DNA of 64,000 nt from Kribbella sp. ALI-6-A (GCF_001984195.1 NZ_MTQN01000010.1:620001-684000); one strand, 5' to 3'; positions 27,220-36,553 are shown, counted from the stretch's first letter. Numbers and translations: made by a program. Notes: generated by a model not told the origin, from the letters alone.

Positions 27220-28381
27220 GGACGGCCTGCCGGACAGTGGAGAGCTGGCCCAGACCTGCCGCGGCGACCAGGGAGAGAGCCACGGCCAGTAAGGCGGTGT
27301 GAGTGCCCACCACCGGAACGAGCAGACCGCCGGCAGCCTGGCCCAGCGCGGCAGCACCCACTCGGAGGCTGGCGGCGGTCGTACTGACTCGACCCTGCAG
27401 CTCGACAGGGGAGTACTGCTGGCGGGCGGCGAACATCGCCGGGAGCATCGGACCTTCGAGCAGACCGGTAGCAGCGGCCAGGAGCAGCAGGATCGGGAAC
27501 GTCGAGGCAAGCGGCCAGGTGGTCATGCCCACGCCATAGGCGGCCACGGCGACCATGACGATCAGCTCAGGGCGCCACCGCGTTTGCAGCCGTCCGAGCA
27601 GGACAGCGGTGGTGACACTGCCGATCTCCAGGGCCGTCCAGAGGTAGCCGGCAGCTGAGCGAGGAGCGCCGAGGGCTGTCATGTGCAGCGGCAGCGTGAT
27701 CAGCAGTACGCCGACCGACCCCATCAGCAGCGTGCTGGTGATGGTGGACGCCCGCAGCGGAGGAGTGCGCACCAGGTGGACCAGACCGCCGATCACCGAA
27801 GCCAGGAAGGGCTCGCGGTCCTCGGCCACCACGGCCGCGGGCAGAGCGGGCAGCCCGGCGATCGCGACGATGCTGAGCGTCGCGGTGACCGCGATGACCA
27901 CTACCGCAGCCTCCACGGACACAGCAGCGGCGATCGTGGCCGCAGCGGCCGGGCCGGTGATCGTCGCCGCTCCGAAGCTGGCCGCCTCCCAACTGTTCGC
28001 CTTGGCGAGCCGGTCCGGCGGGACCAGCGTCGGCAGCATGCTGGTGAAGCCTCCGCTCACCATCGGCAGCGTCAGACCGGCCAAAGAGGCCAAGGCGGGC
28101 GTCACCCAGTCAGGCGCGTGCCCGGTGGCGAAAAGCAGAGAGAGCATCACTGCGCCGAGCAGAGCCTGGTTCAGCCCCAGCGCGGTCCGCCTGTACGTCG
28201 TACGGTCGAGCCAGGTGCCCAGCAGCGGACCGGTGATCACCGCAGGCAACGCGTAGGCCGCTCCGGTGATGCCGGCGAGTGCGGGGCTGTCGGTGCGATC
28301 CAGGACGAGCAGGACCACAGTGAACGCGACCATCTCGTCGCCGACCCGCGCGAGCGTGGCCGCGAGGTAGTACGCCGTCAT
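27212..28381 (-). CDS. MFS transporter
   Basis: 389 residues with about 12 hydrophobic segments. The loop 2-3 motif is GTWLDRTTYRRTALGLNQ (about 66-83). It resembles 12-TM drug exporters of the enterobactin-exporter/MefA-like group. ATG 28381 is certain enough: AGGAGG stands 6 bp upstream, which rules out the TTG seven codons earlier. Divergent from a CGNR regulator through a region with four GTTAC/GTAAC elements. Confidence 0.9.
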   Translation of the reverse strand: MTAYYLAATLARVGDEMVAFTVVLLVLDRTDSPALAGITGAAYALPAVITGPLLGTWLDRTTYRRTALGLNQALLGAVMLSLLFATGHAPDWVTPALASLAGLTLPMVSGGFTSMLPTLVPPDRLAKANSWEAASFGAATITGPAAAATIAAAVSVEAAVVVIAVTATLSIVAIAGLPALPAAVVAEDREPFLASVIGGLVHLVRTPPLRASTITSTLLMGSVGVLLITLPLHMTALGAPRSAAGYLWTALEIGSVTTAVLLGRLQTRWRPELIVMVAVAAYGVGMTTWPLASTFPILLLLAAATGLLEGPMLPAMFAARQQYSPVELQGRVSTTAASLRVGAAALGQAAGGLLVPVVGTHTALLAVALSLVAAAGLGQLSTVRQAVHA

Positions 28382-28393
28382 GTCCGGCCTCCT

Positions 28394-28439
28394 GTAACGC
28401 AAACATCTGGGTTACGCGTTACGCTAACAAAGCCGTTAC
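28394..28439. promoter_or_regulatory. Cluster of GTAAC/GTTAC elements, candidate CGNR operator
   Basis: GTAACGC (28394), GTTACGC (28411), GTTACGC (28418) and GTTAC (28434) crowd the short divergent gap between the MFS and CGNR genes; one copy overlaps the Shine-Dalgarno region of the MFS gene. They look like half-sites in both orientations. Confidence 0.5.
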
Positions 28440-28440
28440 A

Positions 28441-29061
28441 ATGGTGCCAATGGAAAGTCTGCAGACCCCGGACCGGCTGGTTCGGCTCGCGGTGGACCTG
28501 GTCAACACTCGGACGCTCGAGCCGGAGAAGCTGACCACGCCCGGCGACGTCCGGCGATTCCTGCTCGACCACGGCGAGTCCGAACCGATCACGCTCGACG
28601 ACCACGACCTGGCCGAGGTGCGCGCGGTGCGCGAGCTGATCCGCCCGGTCTTCCACGCCGAGCCGGCCGAGGCAGCGCGGATCCTGAACGAGCTGCTCGC
28701 CGAGTACGCCGTACGCCCGTATCTGTCCGACCACGACGGCTCGCCGTGGCATCTGCACGTCGCCAAGCCCGGAGCGAGCTGGGGGCAGTGGCTGGCCGCC
28801 GGTACGGCGCTGGGCCTGGCCGGGTTCGCCGCCGGGCACGGGTTCGAGGCGGTCGGGGTGTGTGCGGCCGGCGACTGCGAACGCGTCTTCGTCAACCCGG
28901 CCGCTCGACGCCCGCGACGGTTCTGCAGCCCGACCTGCGCGAGCCGTACCCGCGTCGCGTCCCACCGGGCCCGCCGGTCCACCAGCCAGGGCCGGACGCT
29001 CAGCCCTCGGCCAGCGCCTAGGATCGGCAGCCAGGATCCCAGCGATGAGGAGTGCACGTGA
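28441..29061 (+). CDS. CGNR zinc-finger protein, putative regulator
   Basis: 206 residues (or 203 from the second ATG at 28450). N-terminal ABATE-type domain (LVRLAVDLVNTRTLEPEKLT) and a C-terminal zinc knuckle: CAAGDCERVFVNP then RRFCSPTCASRTRVASHRAR. The consensus CGNR is here CASR. It is probably an autoregulated repressor of the divergent MFS-GNAT pair. The stop overlaps the start of the biotinyl protein, but that gene has its own Shine-Dalgarno. Confidence 0.86.
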   Translation: MVPMESLQTPDRLVRLAVDLVNTRTLEPEKLTTPGDVRRFLLDHGESEPITLDDHDLAEVRAVRELIRPVFHAEPAEAARILNELLAEYAVRPYLSDHDGSPWHLHVAKPGASWGQWLAAGTALGLAGFAAGHGFEAVGVCAAGDCERVFVNPAARRPRRFCSPTCASRTRVASHRARRSTSQGRTLSPRPAPRIGSQDPSDEECT

Positions 29062-29279
29062 GTCACACCGTGGTGGCAGAGCTCGTGGCGAACGTCCAGA
29101 AGGTGACCGCCAAGGCCGGGGACACGGTGGGGCCCGAGGACACCCTCGTGATCCTGGAGTCGATGAAGATGGAGATCCCGGTGCTGGCCGAGGTGGCCGG
29201 CACGATCACCGAGCTCAAGGTGGTCGAGGGCGAGGTCGTGCGCGACGGCGACCCGATCGCCGTGATCGAGGAGAACTAG
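29058..29279 (+). CDS. Biotinyl-domain protein (TB7.3-like carrier)
   Basis: 73 residues forming one biotin/lipoyl domain with the biotinylation site ESMKMEIP (Lys about 35). It resembles the free-standing biotinylated protein TB7.3 of mycobacteria and the carrier of acyl-CoA carboxylases. GTG 29058 is preferred over GTG 29052 because GAGGAG then has a 5-bp spacing. No carboxylase subunits are nearby. Confidence 0.9.
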   Translation: MSHTVVAELVANVQKVTAKAGDTVGPEDTLVILESMKMEIPVLAEVAGTITELKVVEGEVVRDGDPIAVIEEN

Positions 29280-29481
29280 GCCACACCGGCCAACGAGAAG
29301 CGTCGCCGAAGCGTCTACCGAGCGTGCAGACCACCGGGAACTTCCCGTTCGCGCCCGCCGTTGGACCGTCGTACCGGCATCTCAGGGTTCGGCCCGGGTG
29401 TCCCCGACGTGCGCGAAGGACGGTGAACACGGCACCATGGTGGTCACGCTCGTTGCCGAGAGGACCCAGGGAGGCGTTGCC

Positions 29482-30129
29482 GTGAAGCCGGTCGACACCT
29501 CCGTGGTGCCTGCCCTGGCCCCCCAGCACCAGCCCGCCGACACCCCGCAGCCGGACGTGCTGCCGTCGTGGGACGAGATCGTCCGGACCCACTCCGCGCG
29601 CGTCTACCGGCTGGCCTACCGCCTGACCGGCAACAAGCACGACGCCGAGGACCTCACCCAGGAGGTCTTCGTCCGGGTGTTCCGGTCGCTGTCCAGCTAC
29701 ACACCGGGCACGTTCGAGGGCTGGCTGTACCGGATCACCACGAACCTGTTCCTCGACGGCGCCCGCCGCCGGCAGCGGATCCGTTTCGACGGGCTGCCCG
29801 ACGACGCCCACGACCGGCTGCCGGCCAAGGGCAGCGGCCCGGCCGAGAAGCTCGACTCCGACCAGTTCGACCACGACGTCCAGGACGCGCTGGCCGCACT
29901 GCCCGAGGACTTCCGCGCGGCCGTGGTGCTGTGCGACATCGAAGGCATGACCTACGACGAGATCGCCGAGGTGCTGGACGTCAAGCTCGGCACCGTCCGG
30001 AGCCGGATCCACCGCGGCCGCTCGATGCTGCGCAAGCACCTCGAGCACCGCGCGCCGCGGTCCGGCCACTCCCGTGTCAGCGGCCCGCCCGCGGACGGGC
30101 CCTTCCCCGGTGGAGGTGACGACCGGTGA
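29482..30129 (+). CDS. sigE: ECF RNA polymerase sigma factor SigE
   Basis: 215 residues from GTG 29482, which has GGAGG 7 bp upstream; an ATG at 29437 would add 15 residues. Region 2 contains [28 protein letters not shown] and region 4 [24 protein letters not shown] with the helix-turn-helix [12 protein letters not shown]. It directs envelope-stress transcription and is followed, overlapping by 4 bp, by its anti-sigma factor. The order sigE-rseA-htrA-tatB matches mycobacteria, where sigE also has several translation starts. Confidence 0.93.
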   Translation: MKPVDTSVVPALAPQHQPADTPQPDVLPSWDEIVRTHSARVYRLAYRLTGNKHDAEDLTQEVFVRVFRSLSSYTPGTFEGWLYRITTNLFLDGARRRQRIRFDGLPDDAHDRLPAKGSGPAEKLDSDQFDHDVQDALAALPEDFRAAVVLCDIEGMTYDEIAEVLDVKLGTVRSRIHRGRSMLRKHLEHRAPRSGHSRVSGPPADGPFPGGGDDR

Positions 30130-30740
30130 CCGTGCAGCATCCGCTGGACAAGCTGAGCGCCGCCGTCGACGGTGAACTGGACCACGACTCGCGCGACCGG
30201 GTGCTGAGCCACCTGGTCTGCTGCGACTCCTGCCGCGCCGAGGTCGAGGCGCAGCGCCGGCTGAAGGCGCGGATGTCCGCGCTGGAGGCTCCGGAGCCGT
30301 CGACCGACCTGATGCAGCGCCTGATGGGTGTGCCGTCGTTCTCGCCCGAGCCGCGCGAGGAGGTGCGGCCGGTGCTGACGCCGTCCGTCGCGCTCAGCCC
30401 GCAGCGCTCGGCGTTCCCGGCCGCGCGGACCGGCGCCACCAGGCCTGCCGCCCGTACGGCGACCAGGTCGCGGCGGCGGGCCGGCGTACTGGGTGCGGCG
30501 GGGTCCGCTGCCGCGGTGGCGTCGTTGCTGGGGACGGCGTTCGTGCTGGGCGACCCGGCGCGAGGCACCGAGCAGCCGCCCGTGCTGACGCCGCCGGTGG
30601 CCAGCTTCTCGGCTGATCACGCCGCCACGGTCGGCGGGAGCCCGTTCGGCGACCCGGTGGCCTTCTTCAACTCCTCCAACGGGACTGGATACGCCGGGCT
30701 CGACCCGACGCTGCAGCCGGTGGCTCTGACGGGACGCTGA
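30126..30740 (+). CDS. rseA: Zinc-binding anti-sigma factor (RseA type)
   Basis: 204 residues. The ZAS signature H-x3-C-x2-C lies in [15 protein letters not shown] near residues 33-43, within the sigma-binding N-terminal domain. A hydrophobic segment near 125-140 ([19 protein letters not shown]) may be a membrane anchor. GTG start within the end of sigE. It holds SigE inactive until stress-induced release or proteolysis. Confidence 0.9.
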   Translation: MTVQHPLDKLSAAVDGELDHDSRDRVLSHLVCCDSCRAEVEAQRRLKARMSALEAPEPSTDLMQRLMGVPSFSPEPREEVRPVLTPSVALSPQRSAFPAARTGATRPAARTATRSRRRAGVLGAAGSAAAVASLLGTAFVLGDPARGTEQPPVLTPPVASFSADHAATVGGSPFGDPVAFFNSSNGTGYAGLDPTLQPVALTGR

Positions 30741-30743
30741 GCT

Positions 30744-31823
30744 GTGAGTTCTCCCCGGCTGGTTGGTCCCGCTGGGCTGGCTGTGCTGGTCAGCACCGTG
30801 CTGATCGGCATCGGCCTGCCCCTCCCGGCCGTAGCCGCTCCAGTTCCGGCGACTCCTCGTGAGGACGCGCCGTCGGCGATCAGCTGGCTCGAACGCGCCG
30901 CGGCCGCGCCGGACCACGTCTCGTACCACGGCACCCAGATCATCACCGCCTGGGGACCGCAGGGCTCGACGTCCGCGATGCTCGACATCGTGCACGCGGC
31001 CTCGCAGGGCTCGGAGATCAGCGTGGTCGGCTCCACCTCGCCGGACGCCAAGTCGTTCGTGCAGCGGGCCACCGACGGCGAGCGGCCGACGGTCGACGGC
31101 GGACCGCTCGCGCTGCTGAAGGCGACGTACGAGCTGGTCTACCGGTGCTGCACGGACACGATCGGGCGGGCCGCCGTACTGGTCGAGGCGCTGCGCGACG
31201 ACCGGACGCTGGCGGCGCGGTTCTGGATCGACAAGGCGACCGGGCTGCTGCTGCAGCGCCAGCTGTTCGGTGCGGACGGCAAGGCGCTGGTGCGGGCGAC
31301 CGTGTTCACCGATCTGGAGATCGAGAACGGCGAGTTCCTCGGTCACCTGCCGCCGATGCTGCCCGGTGGGGTGCAGTCGATGGGGCTGAGCGGGGTCGAC
31401 GGCCTGCGGACGCAGGGGTGGACCTGCGCGAGCGAGCTGCCGGGGTCGCTGCGGCTGTACGACGTGCACCAGGACTCCGCGGCCGGGGTGCTGCAGTTCT
31501 TGTACTCCGACGGGCTGTTCAACGTGTCGCTGTTCCAGCAGCGCGGGGCGCTGGACCCGAAGGCGGTCGCCGGCTACGCGACGACGGGGACGCCGGGAGT
31601 GCACGTGCGGTACGGGATGCCGTCGTACGCCGTGTGGTCGTCGGGTGGGATCGTGTACACCTTGGTCGGGGACGTGCCGGCCGAGCTGCTCGCGCAGGTG
31701 GTGGACGCGTTTCCGCACGAGGTGCCGGTGCGGGTGACACCGGTGCAGCGGATGGGTACCGGACTGGCCCGAATCGCGACGTGGCTCACTCCGATGAGTG
31801 CGCTCTCGTGGAAGCTGGGATAA
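30744..31823 (+). CDS. MucB/RseB-like sigma-factor regulatory protein
   Basis: 359 residues. Signal-peptide-like N-terminus (GLAVLVSTVLIGIGLPLPAVAAPVPA), then an RseB/LolA-type beta-sheet domain: VSYHGTQIITAW, FWIDKATGLLLQRQLFGADG, and the C-terminal VYTLVGDVPAELLAQVVDAFP typical of MucB_RseB. Such proteins bind the extracellular side of the anti-sigma factor or sense misfolded lipoproteins. It starts 4 bp after rseA, so one operon. Confidence 0.82.
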   Translation: MSSPRLVGPAGLAVLVSTVLIGIGLPLPAVAAPVPATPREDAPSAISWLERAAAAPDHVSYHGTQIITAWGPQGSTSAMLDIVHAASQGSEISVVGSTSPDAKSFVQRATDGERPTVDGGPLALLKATYELVYRCCTDTIGRAAVLVEALRDDRTLAARFWIDKATGLLLQRQLFGADGKALVRATVFTDLEIENGEFLGHLPPMLPGGVQSMGLSGVDGLRTQGWTCASELPGSLRLYDVHQDSAAGVLQFLYSDGLFNVSLFQQRGALDPKAVAGYATTGTPGVHVRYGMPSYAVWSSGGIVYTLVGDVPAELLAQVVDAFPHEVPVRVTPVQRMGTGLARIATWLTPMSALSWKLG

Positions 31824-31886
31824 TCGAACCTGGGAGTGTCTTCTGCGGCTCCCGCCACGAGACAACGACGACGTGAGGCGGCCACC

Positions 31887-33434
31887 GTGAGCTGGGACGA
31901 CGCCGAGCCGACAGTACGAACCCCACAGGACGCTGAACCGACCCGTCCTGTGCCCACTGCGGGTCCGGTGGTGCCCACGCCCGCCTCGGGTGGAGCCGAC
32001 TCCACGGCCGGCAACTCGAACGGTGCGGTGCCTCCCAACCCGGCGGCGAACGGCGCGGCGCCTCCCATGGCGGCGGCGAACGGTGCGGTGCCTTCCAATC
32101 CCGCGGTGTCCGCCTTGACGCCTCCTCCGGTGCAGGCAGGCAGTGCTCCGTTGGCGACGCCGGGAGGCGACGCGGCGTACCGGCAGTCCGAGCGGTCGAT
32201 GACGCAACGGAGCTTCGGGCGGCCGGAGACGGGGGACCAGGGCTTCCGGCCGGTCTACCCGGGGCAGGCCTGGCCGACTCAGCAGCAGAGCTACGTGCCC
32301 CCGCCGCCGCTCGACTGGCACCAGCAGCAGGCCCGGGCCTACACCCCGGCGCCGCCGCCGAAGACCGGCGGGAACCGGACGATCCTGATCGCGGCGCTCG
32401 TGTCGCTGATCGTCGCGCTGATCGCCGGTGCGGGGGCCGCGGCGACCGTGGTCGCGCTGGACCGCCCGGACCCGATCACCGAGGAGCCCGGTCCGGCGAT
32501 CGGCAACGGCGCCGACCCGAAGATCCGCAGCGGCAGTGTCTCCGCCGTCGCCCAGACCCTGCTGCCGAGCGTCGTCCAGCTCAAGGTCGAGGGCGCCGAC
32601 GACAGCAACGCGACCGGTTCGGGCTTCGTGATCGACAGCTCCGGGCACATCCTGACCAACAACCACGTCGTGTCCGCCGCGGCCAACGGCGGCTCGATCC
32701 AGGTCGTCACCCAGAAGGGCAAGTCCGCGACCGCCCGCCTGGTCGGCCGCTCCCCGGCGTACGACCTGGCGGTCGTGCAGGTGGTCGGGATCGACGCGCC
32801 GGCGGTCCAGTTCGGCCGATCCGACCTGGCCATCGTCGGGCAGGACGTGGTCGCGATCGGTTCGCCGCTCGGCCTGGCCGGCACCGTCACCTCCGGCATC
32901 GTCTCGGCCAAGAACCGCCCGGTCACCGCCGGCGGCGAGGGCGAGATCTCCTACATCAACGCGTTGCAGACCGACGCCGCGATCAACCCGGGCAACTCCG
33001 GCGGCCCGCTGGTCGACATGAACGCGCGGGTGATCGGCGTGAACTCCGCGATCGCCACCGTGCGCGGCGCCGAGGAGGGCGGCAGCGGCAACATCGGGCT
33101 GGGGTTCGCGATCCCGATCGATCAGGCCCGGCGGACCGCGCAGCAGCTGATCGCCAGCGGCAAGGCGTCGTACCCGGTGATCGGGGCGAACGTAGACATG
33201 CGGTTCGAGGGCGGTGCGCGGGTGACCGACGTGACGGCCGGCTCGCCGGCGTCGCGGGCCGGGCTGCGCACCGGTGACGTGGTCACCTCGATCAACAGCC
33301 AGCCGGTGGACAGCGCCGAGGCGCTGATCGTCGCGATCCGCACCCACCGGCCGGGCGAGAGTGTCCGGCTCGACTACCAACGCGCGGGCAAGGCCCGGCA
33401 GGCCACGATCACCCTGGGCCAGCAAACCGGCTGA
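31887..33434 (+). CDS. htrA: HtrA/DegP-like membrane serine protease
   Basis: About 515 residues. Proline/alanine-rich cytoplasmic N-terminus with repeated NGAxPxNPA units (about 35-70), one transmembrane helix near 165-185, an S1C trypsin-like domain and a C-terminal PDZ domain. The triad is visible: His in LTNNHVVSAA, Asp in AYDLAVVQVVG, Ser in PGNSGGPLVD. GTG 31887 has GAGG 8 bp upstream; an in-frame GTG at 31836 is the longer alternative. It degrades misfolded proteins outside the membrane as part of the SigE response. Confidence 0.92.
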   Translation: MSWDDAEPTVRTPQDAEPTRPVPTAGPVVPTPASGGADSTAGNSNGAVPPNPAANGAAPPMAAANGAVPSNPAVSALTPPPVQAGSAPLATPGGDAAYRQSERSMTQRSFGRPETGDQGFRPVYPGQAWPTQQQSYVPPPPLDWHQQQARAYTPAPPPKTGGNRTILIAALVSLIVALIAGAGAAATVVALDRPDPITEEPGPAIGNGADPKIRSGSVSAVAQTLLPSVVQLKVEGADDSNATGSGFVIDSSGHILTNNHVVSAAANGGSIQVVTQKGKSATARLVGRSPAYDLAVVQVVGIDAPAVQFGRSDLAIVGQDVVAIGSPLGLAGTVTSGIVSAKNRPVTAGGEGEISYINALQTDAAINPGNSGGPLVDMNARVIGVNSAIATVRGAEEGGSGNIGLGFAIPIDQARRTAQQLIASGKASYPVIGANVDMRFEGGARVTDVTAGSPASRAGLRTGDVVTSINSQPVDSAEALIVAIRTHRPGESVRLDYQRAGKARQATITLGQQTG

Positions 33435-33592
33435 CCGGCAGAACTCGTCCGGGTGTCCAGGAGTCGGCCGGCCGGAATCGGGGAAGGAAAGTCGGCGGGT
33501 GTCCGCCGAGACCAGGCTGACCCGCCCGCCACGGCAACCGGCGGCGGGCTACCCTGTCTGCGGACTGGGGAACGACCGGAGAAGGTGGGGAC

Positions 33593-33943
33593 ATGTTCGG
33601 CATCGGGCCGCTCGAGCTCGTCGTGATCGCCATCGTCGCCGTGCTGCTGTTCGGCCCGGACCGGCTGCCGGAGTTCGCCCGGACGGCGGGCCGGCTGCTG
33701 CGCCAGGTCCGCCAGATGGTCAACAACGCGCAGAACGACCTGCGCAACGAGCTCGGCCCGGAGTTCGCCGACCTCGACGTGCGCGACCTCAACCCGCGCA
33801 GCTTCGTCCGCAAGCACCTGCTCGAGGGCATGGACGACGACTACGACGACAAGCCGGTCGCGTCCTCGACGGACATGATGGAGCCCACCGTGCAACGGCT
33901 GCCGGCCGGCCGGCGCGCGCCGTACGACCCCGAATCGACCTGA
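33593..33943 (+). CDS. tatB: Sec-independent (Tat) translocase subunit TatB
   Basis: 116 residues: MFGIGPLELVVIAIVAVLLF is the single membrane helix with the conserved Glu8, followed by GPDRLPEFARTAGRLLRQVR, the amphipathic helix, and a charged tail. With TatC (not in window) it forms the receptor for folded, twin-arginine substrates. Position after htrA matches the actinobacterial sigE locus. Confidence 0.93.
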   Translation: MFGIGPLELVVIAIVAVLLFGPDRLPEFARTAGRLLRQVRQMVNNAQNDLRNELGPEFADLDVRDLNPRSFVRKHLLEGMDDDYDDKPVASSTDMMEPTVQRLPAGRRAPYDPEST

Positions 33944-34020
33944 CCGCCACCGCCCCGCCGTCCCGCAGGACGAGACCTGTTGAACGGCCCGCCGGCGACG
34001 ACCTCTAGGCTGGGCGCGCG

Positions 34021-34284
34021 ATGAAGACGTTTGAGGAACTGTTCGCCGAGATCGGCGAGAGGGCGCTGACCCGGCCGGAGGGCTCCGGCACCGTGGCCGC
34101 GCTGGACGCCGGCGTGCACGCGATCGGCAAGAAGCTGGTCGAGGAGGCCGCCGAGTCCTGGATGGCCGCCGAGCACGAGAGCAAGGACCGGGCCGCCGAG
34201 GAGCTCAGCCAGCTGCTCTACCACGCGCAGGTGATGATGCACGCGCTCGGCCTGGACCTCGACGACGTGTACCGACATCTGTAG
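34021..34284 (+). CDS. hisE: Phosphoribosyl-ATP pyrophosphohydrolase
   Basis: 87 residues. All-alpha MazG-like fold; [20 protein letters not shown] and [14 protein letters not shown] carry the metal-binding acidic residues. It performs the second step of histidine synthesis and is directly upstream of hisG. TAGGCT precedes the ATG by 9 bases and no Shine-Dalgarno is seen, so the transcript may be leaderless. Confidence 0.95.
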   Translation: MKTFEELFAEIGERALTRPEGSGTVAALDAGVHAIGKKLVEEAAESWMAAEHESKDRAAEELSQLLYHAQVMMHALGLDLDDVYRHL

Positions 34285-34333
34285 GAGCCACTTACGGAGT
34301 CCGGGACCACCTCTTCCGAAAGGCCACAGACCC

Positions 34334-35179
34334 ATGCTGCGCGTCGCAGTACCGAACAAGGGCTCGCTGAGCGAGGCCGCCACCGCCATCCTGACCGAGG
34401 CGGGCTACAAGCAGCGCCGGACCACCAAGGACCTCGCGCTGACCGACACCGCGAACGAGGTCGAGTTCTACTACCTGCGCCCCCGCGACATCGCCGTGTA
34501 CGTCGGGGAGGGCACGCTCGACGTCGGCATCTCCGGCCGTGACCTGGTGCTCGACTCGCACGCCGACGCCGACATCGTGATGGAGCTCGGCTTCGGCGGG
34601 TCGACGTTCCGGTTCGCCGGCCGGCCGGGAGTGGCGAACTCCGTGAAGGACCTGGCCGGCAAGCGGATCGCCACGTCGTTCGCCGGGATCCTGTCCGACC
34701 ACCTAGCCGAGAACGGCGTCGAGGCGTCCGTGGTGAAGCTGGACGGCGCGGTCGAGTCCGCGGTCCAGCTGGGCGTCGCGGACGTGATCGCCGACGTCGT
34801 CGAGACCGGTACGACGCTGCGCCAGGCCGGGCTCGAGGTGTTCGGCGAGCCGATCCTGACCTCCGAGGCGGTGCTGATCACCCGGCACGGCGTCGACCAG
34901 CCGCCGGGCCTCGAGCAGCTCGTCCGGCGTCTGCAGGGCGTCCTGGTCGCGCGCAACTACGTGATGATGGACTACGACATCCGGGCCGAGTCGGTGGAGG
35001 CCGCGAACGCGCTCACCCCGGGCCTGGAGTCGCCGACGGTGTCGCCGTTGCATCGGGAAGGCTGGGTCGCCGTCCGCGTGATGGTGCTCCGGGCCGACGC
35101 ACAAAAGATCATGGACCAGCTCTGGGACGTCGGCGCCCGGGCGATCCTGACCACCGACATCCACGCCGCCCGGATCTAG
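34334..35179 (+). CDS. hisG: ATP phosphoribosyltransferase (long form)
   Basis: 281 residues. First enzyme of histidine synthesis. MLRVAVPNKGSLSEAATAIL, GRDLVLDSHAD, the PRPP motif in DVIADVVETGTTLRQAGL and a C-terminal regulatory ACT-like domain (VSPLHREGWVAVRVMV) for histidine feedback show the long, HisZ-independent type. Co-directional with hisE, 49 bp apart. Confidence 0.96.
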   Translation: MLRVAVPNKGSLSEAATAILTEAGYKQRRTTKDLALTDTANEVEFYYLRPRDIAVYVGEGTLDVGISGRDLVLDSHADADIVMELGFGGSTFRFAGRPGVANSVKDLAGKRIATSFAGILSDHLAENGVEASVVKLDGAVESAVQLGVADVIADVVETGTTLRQAGLEVFGEPILTSEAVLITRHGVDQPPGLEQLVRRLQGVLVARNYVMMDYDIRAESVEAANALTPGLESPTVSPLHREGWVAVRVMVLRADAQKIMDQLWDVGARAILTTDIHAARI

Positions 35180-35182
35180 GAC

Positions 35183-35659
35183 ATGGCCACCCCGGAGTCG
35201 CTCGTGACCGGTGTCACCCCGCTGTTCACCTTCCACCCGCGGATCATCGCGGCGGTGACGGCGGTGATGGCCGCGTCGATGGTGGCGGTCTTCGGGGTGA
35301 TCTGGTTCCGGCTGCCGGACGAGTCGCGGGCGACGTTCACGCTGTTCCAGCGACTCACGCTGATCGCCTTCTTCGGCACCGTGCTGTACCTGCTCTACCG
35401 GATGGCCACGGTCCGCGTCACGGCGTACGCCGACGGCCTGCGGGTCCGCAACGTCTTCAAGTCGTACTCGTACCCGTGGACCGACGTGAAGGTGCTGCGG
35501 TTCACGCCGGGCGATCCGTGGCTGCAGATGTTCGACACCGACGGCAACCGGCTCGGCATCCTCGCGATCCAGGCCTCCGAAGGCGCCCGGGCGTCGGCGG
35601 CGGCCAAGCAGCTCGCCGCCGTCGCCCGGGCCCACGGAGCCGGGGCCCAGTCGGTCTGA
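35183..35659 (+). CDS. PH domain-containing membrane protein (bPH6 type)
   Basis: 158 residues. Two hydrophobic helices (about 20-45 and 58-75), then a small PH-like domain beginning VRVTAYADGLRVRNVFKSYS with WTDVKVLRFTPGDPWLQM. This small protein after hisG is common in actinobacteria and has no established function. It starts 3 bp after hisG, so it is in the same transcript. Confidence 0.85.
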   Translation: MATPESLVTGVTPLFTFHPRIIAAVTAVMAASMVAVFGVIWFRLPDESRATFTLFQRLTLIAFFGTVLYLLYRMATVRVTAYADGLRVRNVFKSYSYPWTDVKVLRFTPGDPWLQMFDTDGNRLGILAIQASEGARASAAAKQLAAVARAHGAGAQSV

Positions 35660-35662
35660 GGG

Positions 35663-36553
35663 TCAGACGCTCACCCTGAACGTCGTACTGTGCTGGTCGC
35701 CCGGCTCGAGCACGACCAGGTCCTCGCCGGTGACGAAGCTGTCCGGCGGGCAGGTCATCGGCTCGACGGCCAGGCCGACCCGGCCGATCGCGCTGCCGGT
35801 GTAGAGCTGCATCCACCGGGTGTCGCCGCTCAGTACGGCGCGGTCGCCGCTGTCCGGGTCGGTCAGCGTGACCACCCAGTTCGCCGGCAGCCCGGTGAAC
35901 GCGTTGTCGATGTCGAGCGCGCCGATCCGCCGCGCGGTCGCGAAGTCGAAGTCGGATCCGGCGACCGGCTTCAGACCCACCGGGGTCATCCGGTCCGGCG
36001 TGACCTCCAGCCACTGCTCGGCCCGGAACTCCAGCTCGCACTCGTCGATTTGCCGCCCGACCGTCAGATACGGATGCGTGCCGTACCCGTACGGCGCCGC
36101 GCTCGCGCCCACGTTCGTCGCCGACGCGGTGACGGTGAGGCCGGTGTCCCCGTCGAGCCGGTAGGTGAGGGTCAGGTCGAGCTGGTGCGGATACCCGGGC
36201 TGGCCGTGCAGCCGGTACGCCACCTCGACCAGCGACTCGTCCAGCCCGTCGTCGACGCGCTCCCAGTTCGCCCAGCGGGTCAGGCCGTGGATCGCGTTCG
36301 ACCGGGCCGCCTCACTGAGCGGGAGCTGCTGCTCGGCGCCCTGGAAGGTGTACTTGCCGTCGGTGATCCGGTTCGGCCAGGGGATCAGGTGCTGGCCGAT
36401 CCCGGCGTGCGCCGCCTCGGTCTCGCCGTAGCCGACGAGCACCTGGCGGTCGCCGTACGCGAGACCGCGCAGTCCGCCGCCGACGCTCACCACGGTGCCG
36501 GCGTACGCACCGGCGCGAATGGTCCACTGCTCCCCTGATGGCAATACGCTCAT
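35663..36553 (-). CDS. Aldose 1-epimerase family protein
   Basis: 296 residues of the galactose mutarotase fold. NRITDGKYTFQG at about 65-76, the acid His in YGYGTHPYL near 165 and the base Glu in the late VEPMTCPPDSF stretch are the catalytic elements. It interconverts alpha and beta sugar anomers. The ATG at 36553 is preceded by GAGGAT at 6 bases; a GTG six codons upstream (36571) is less likely. Convergent with the PH gene, 3 bp apart. Confidence 0.9.
   Translation of the reverse strand: MSVLPSGEQWTIRAGAYAGTVVSVGGGLRGLAYGDRQVLVGYGETEAAHAGIGQHLIPWPNRITDGKYTFQGAEQQLPLSEAARSNAIHGLTRWANWERVDDGLDESLVEVAYRLHGQPGYPHQLDLTLTYRLDGDTGLTVTASATNVGASAAPYGYGTHPYLTVGRQIDECELEFRAEQWLEVTPDRMTPVGLKPVAGSDFDFATARRIGALDIDNAFTGLPANWVVTLTDPDSGDRAVLSGDTRWMQLYTGSAIGRVGLAVEPMTCPPDSFVTGEDLVVLEPGDQHSTTFRVSV

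Noticed and set aside
32000..32120. DNA-level repeats in the htrA 5' region
   Set aside because: They reflect the repeated NGAxPxNPA protein units in a low-complexity cytoplasmic segment, not a mobile or regulatory repeat.
29952..33425. Minus-strand open frame of about 1,150 codons opposite rseA-rseB-htrA
   Set aside because: Composition-driven shadow; the plus-strand genes have catalytic motifs, overlaps and conserved order.
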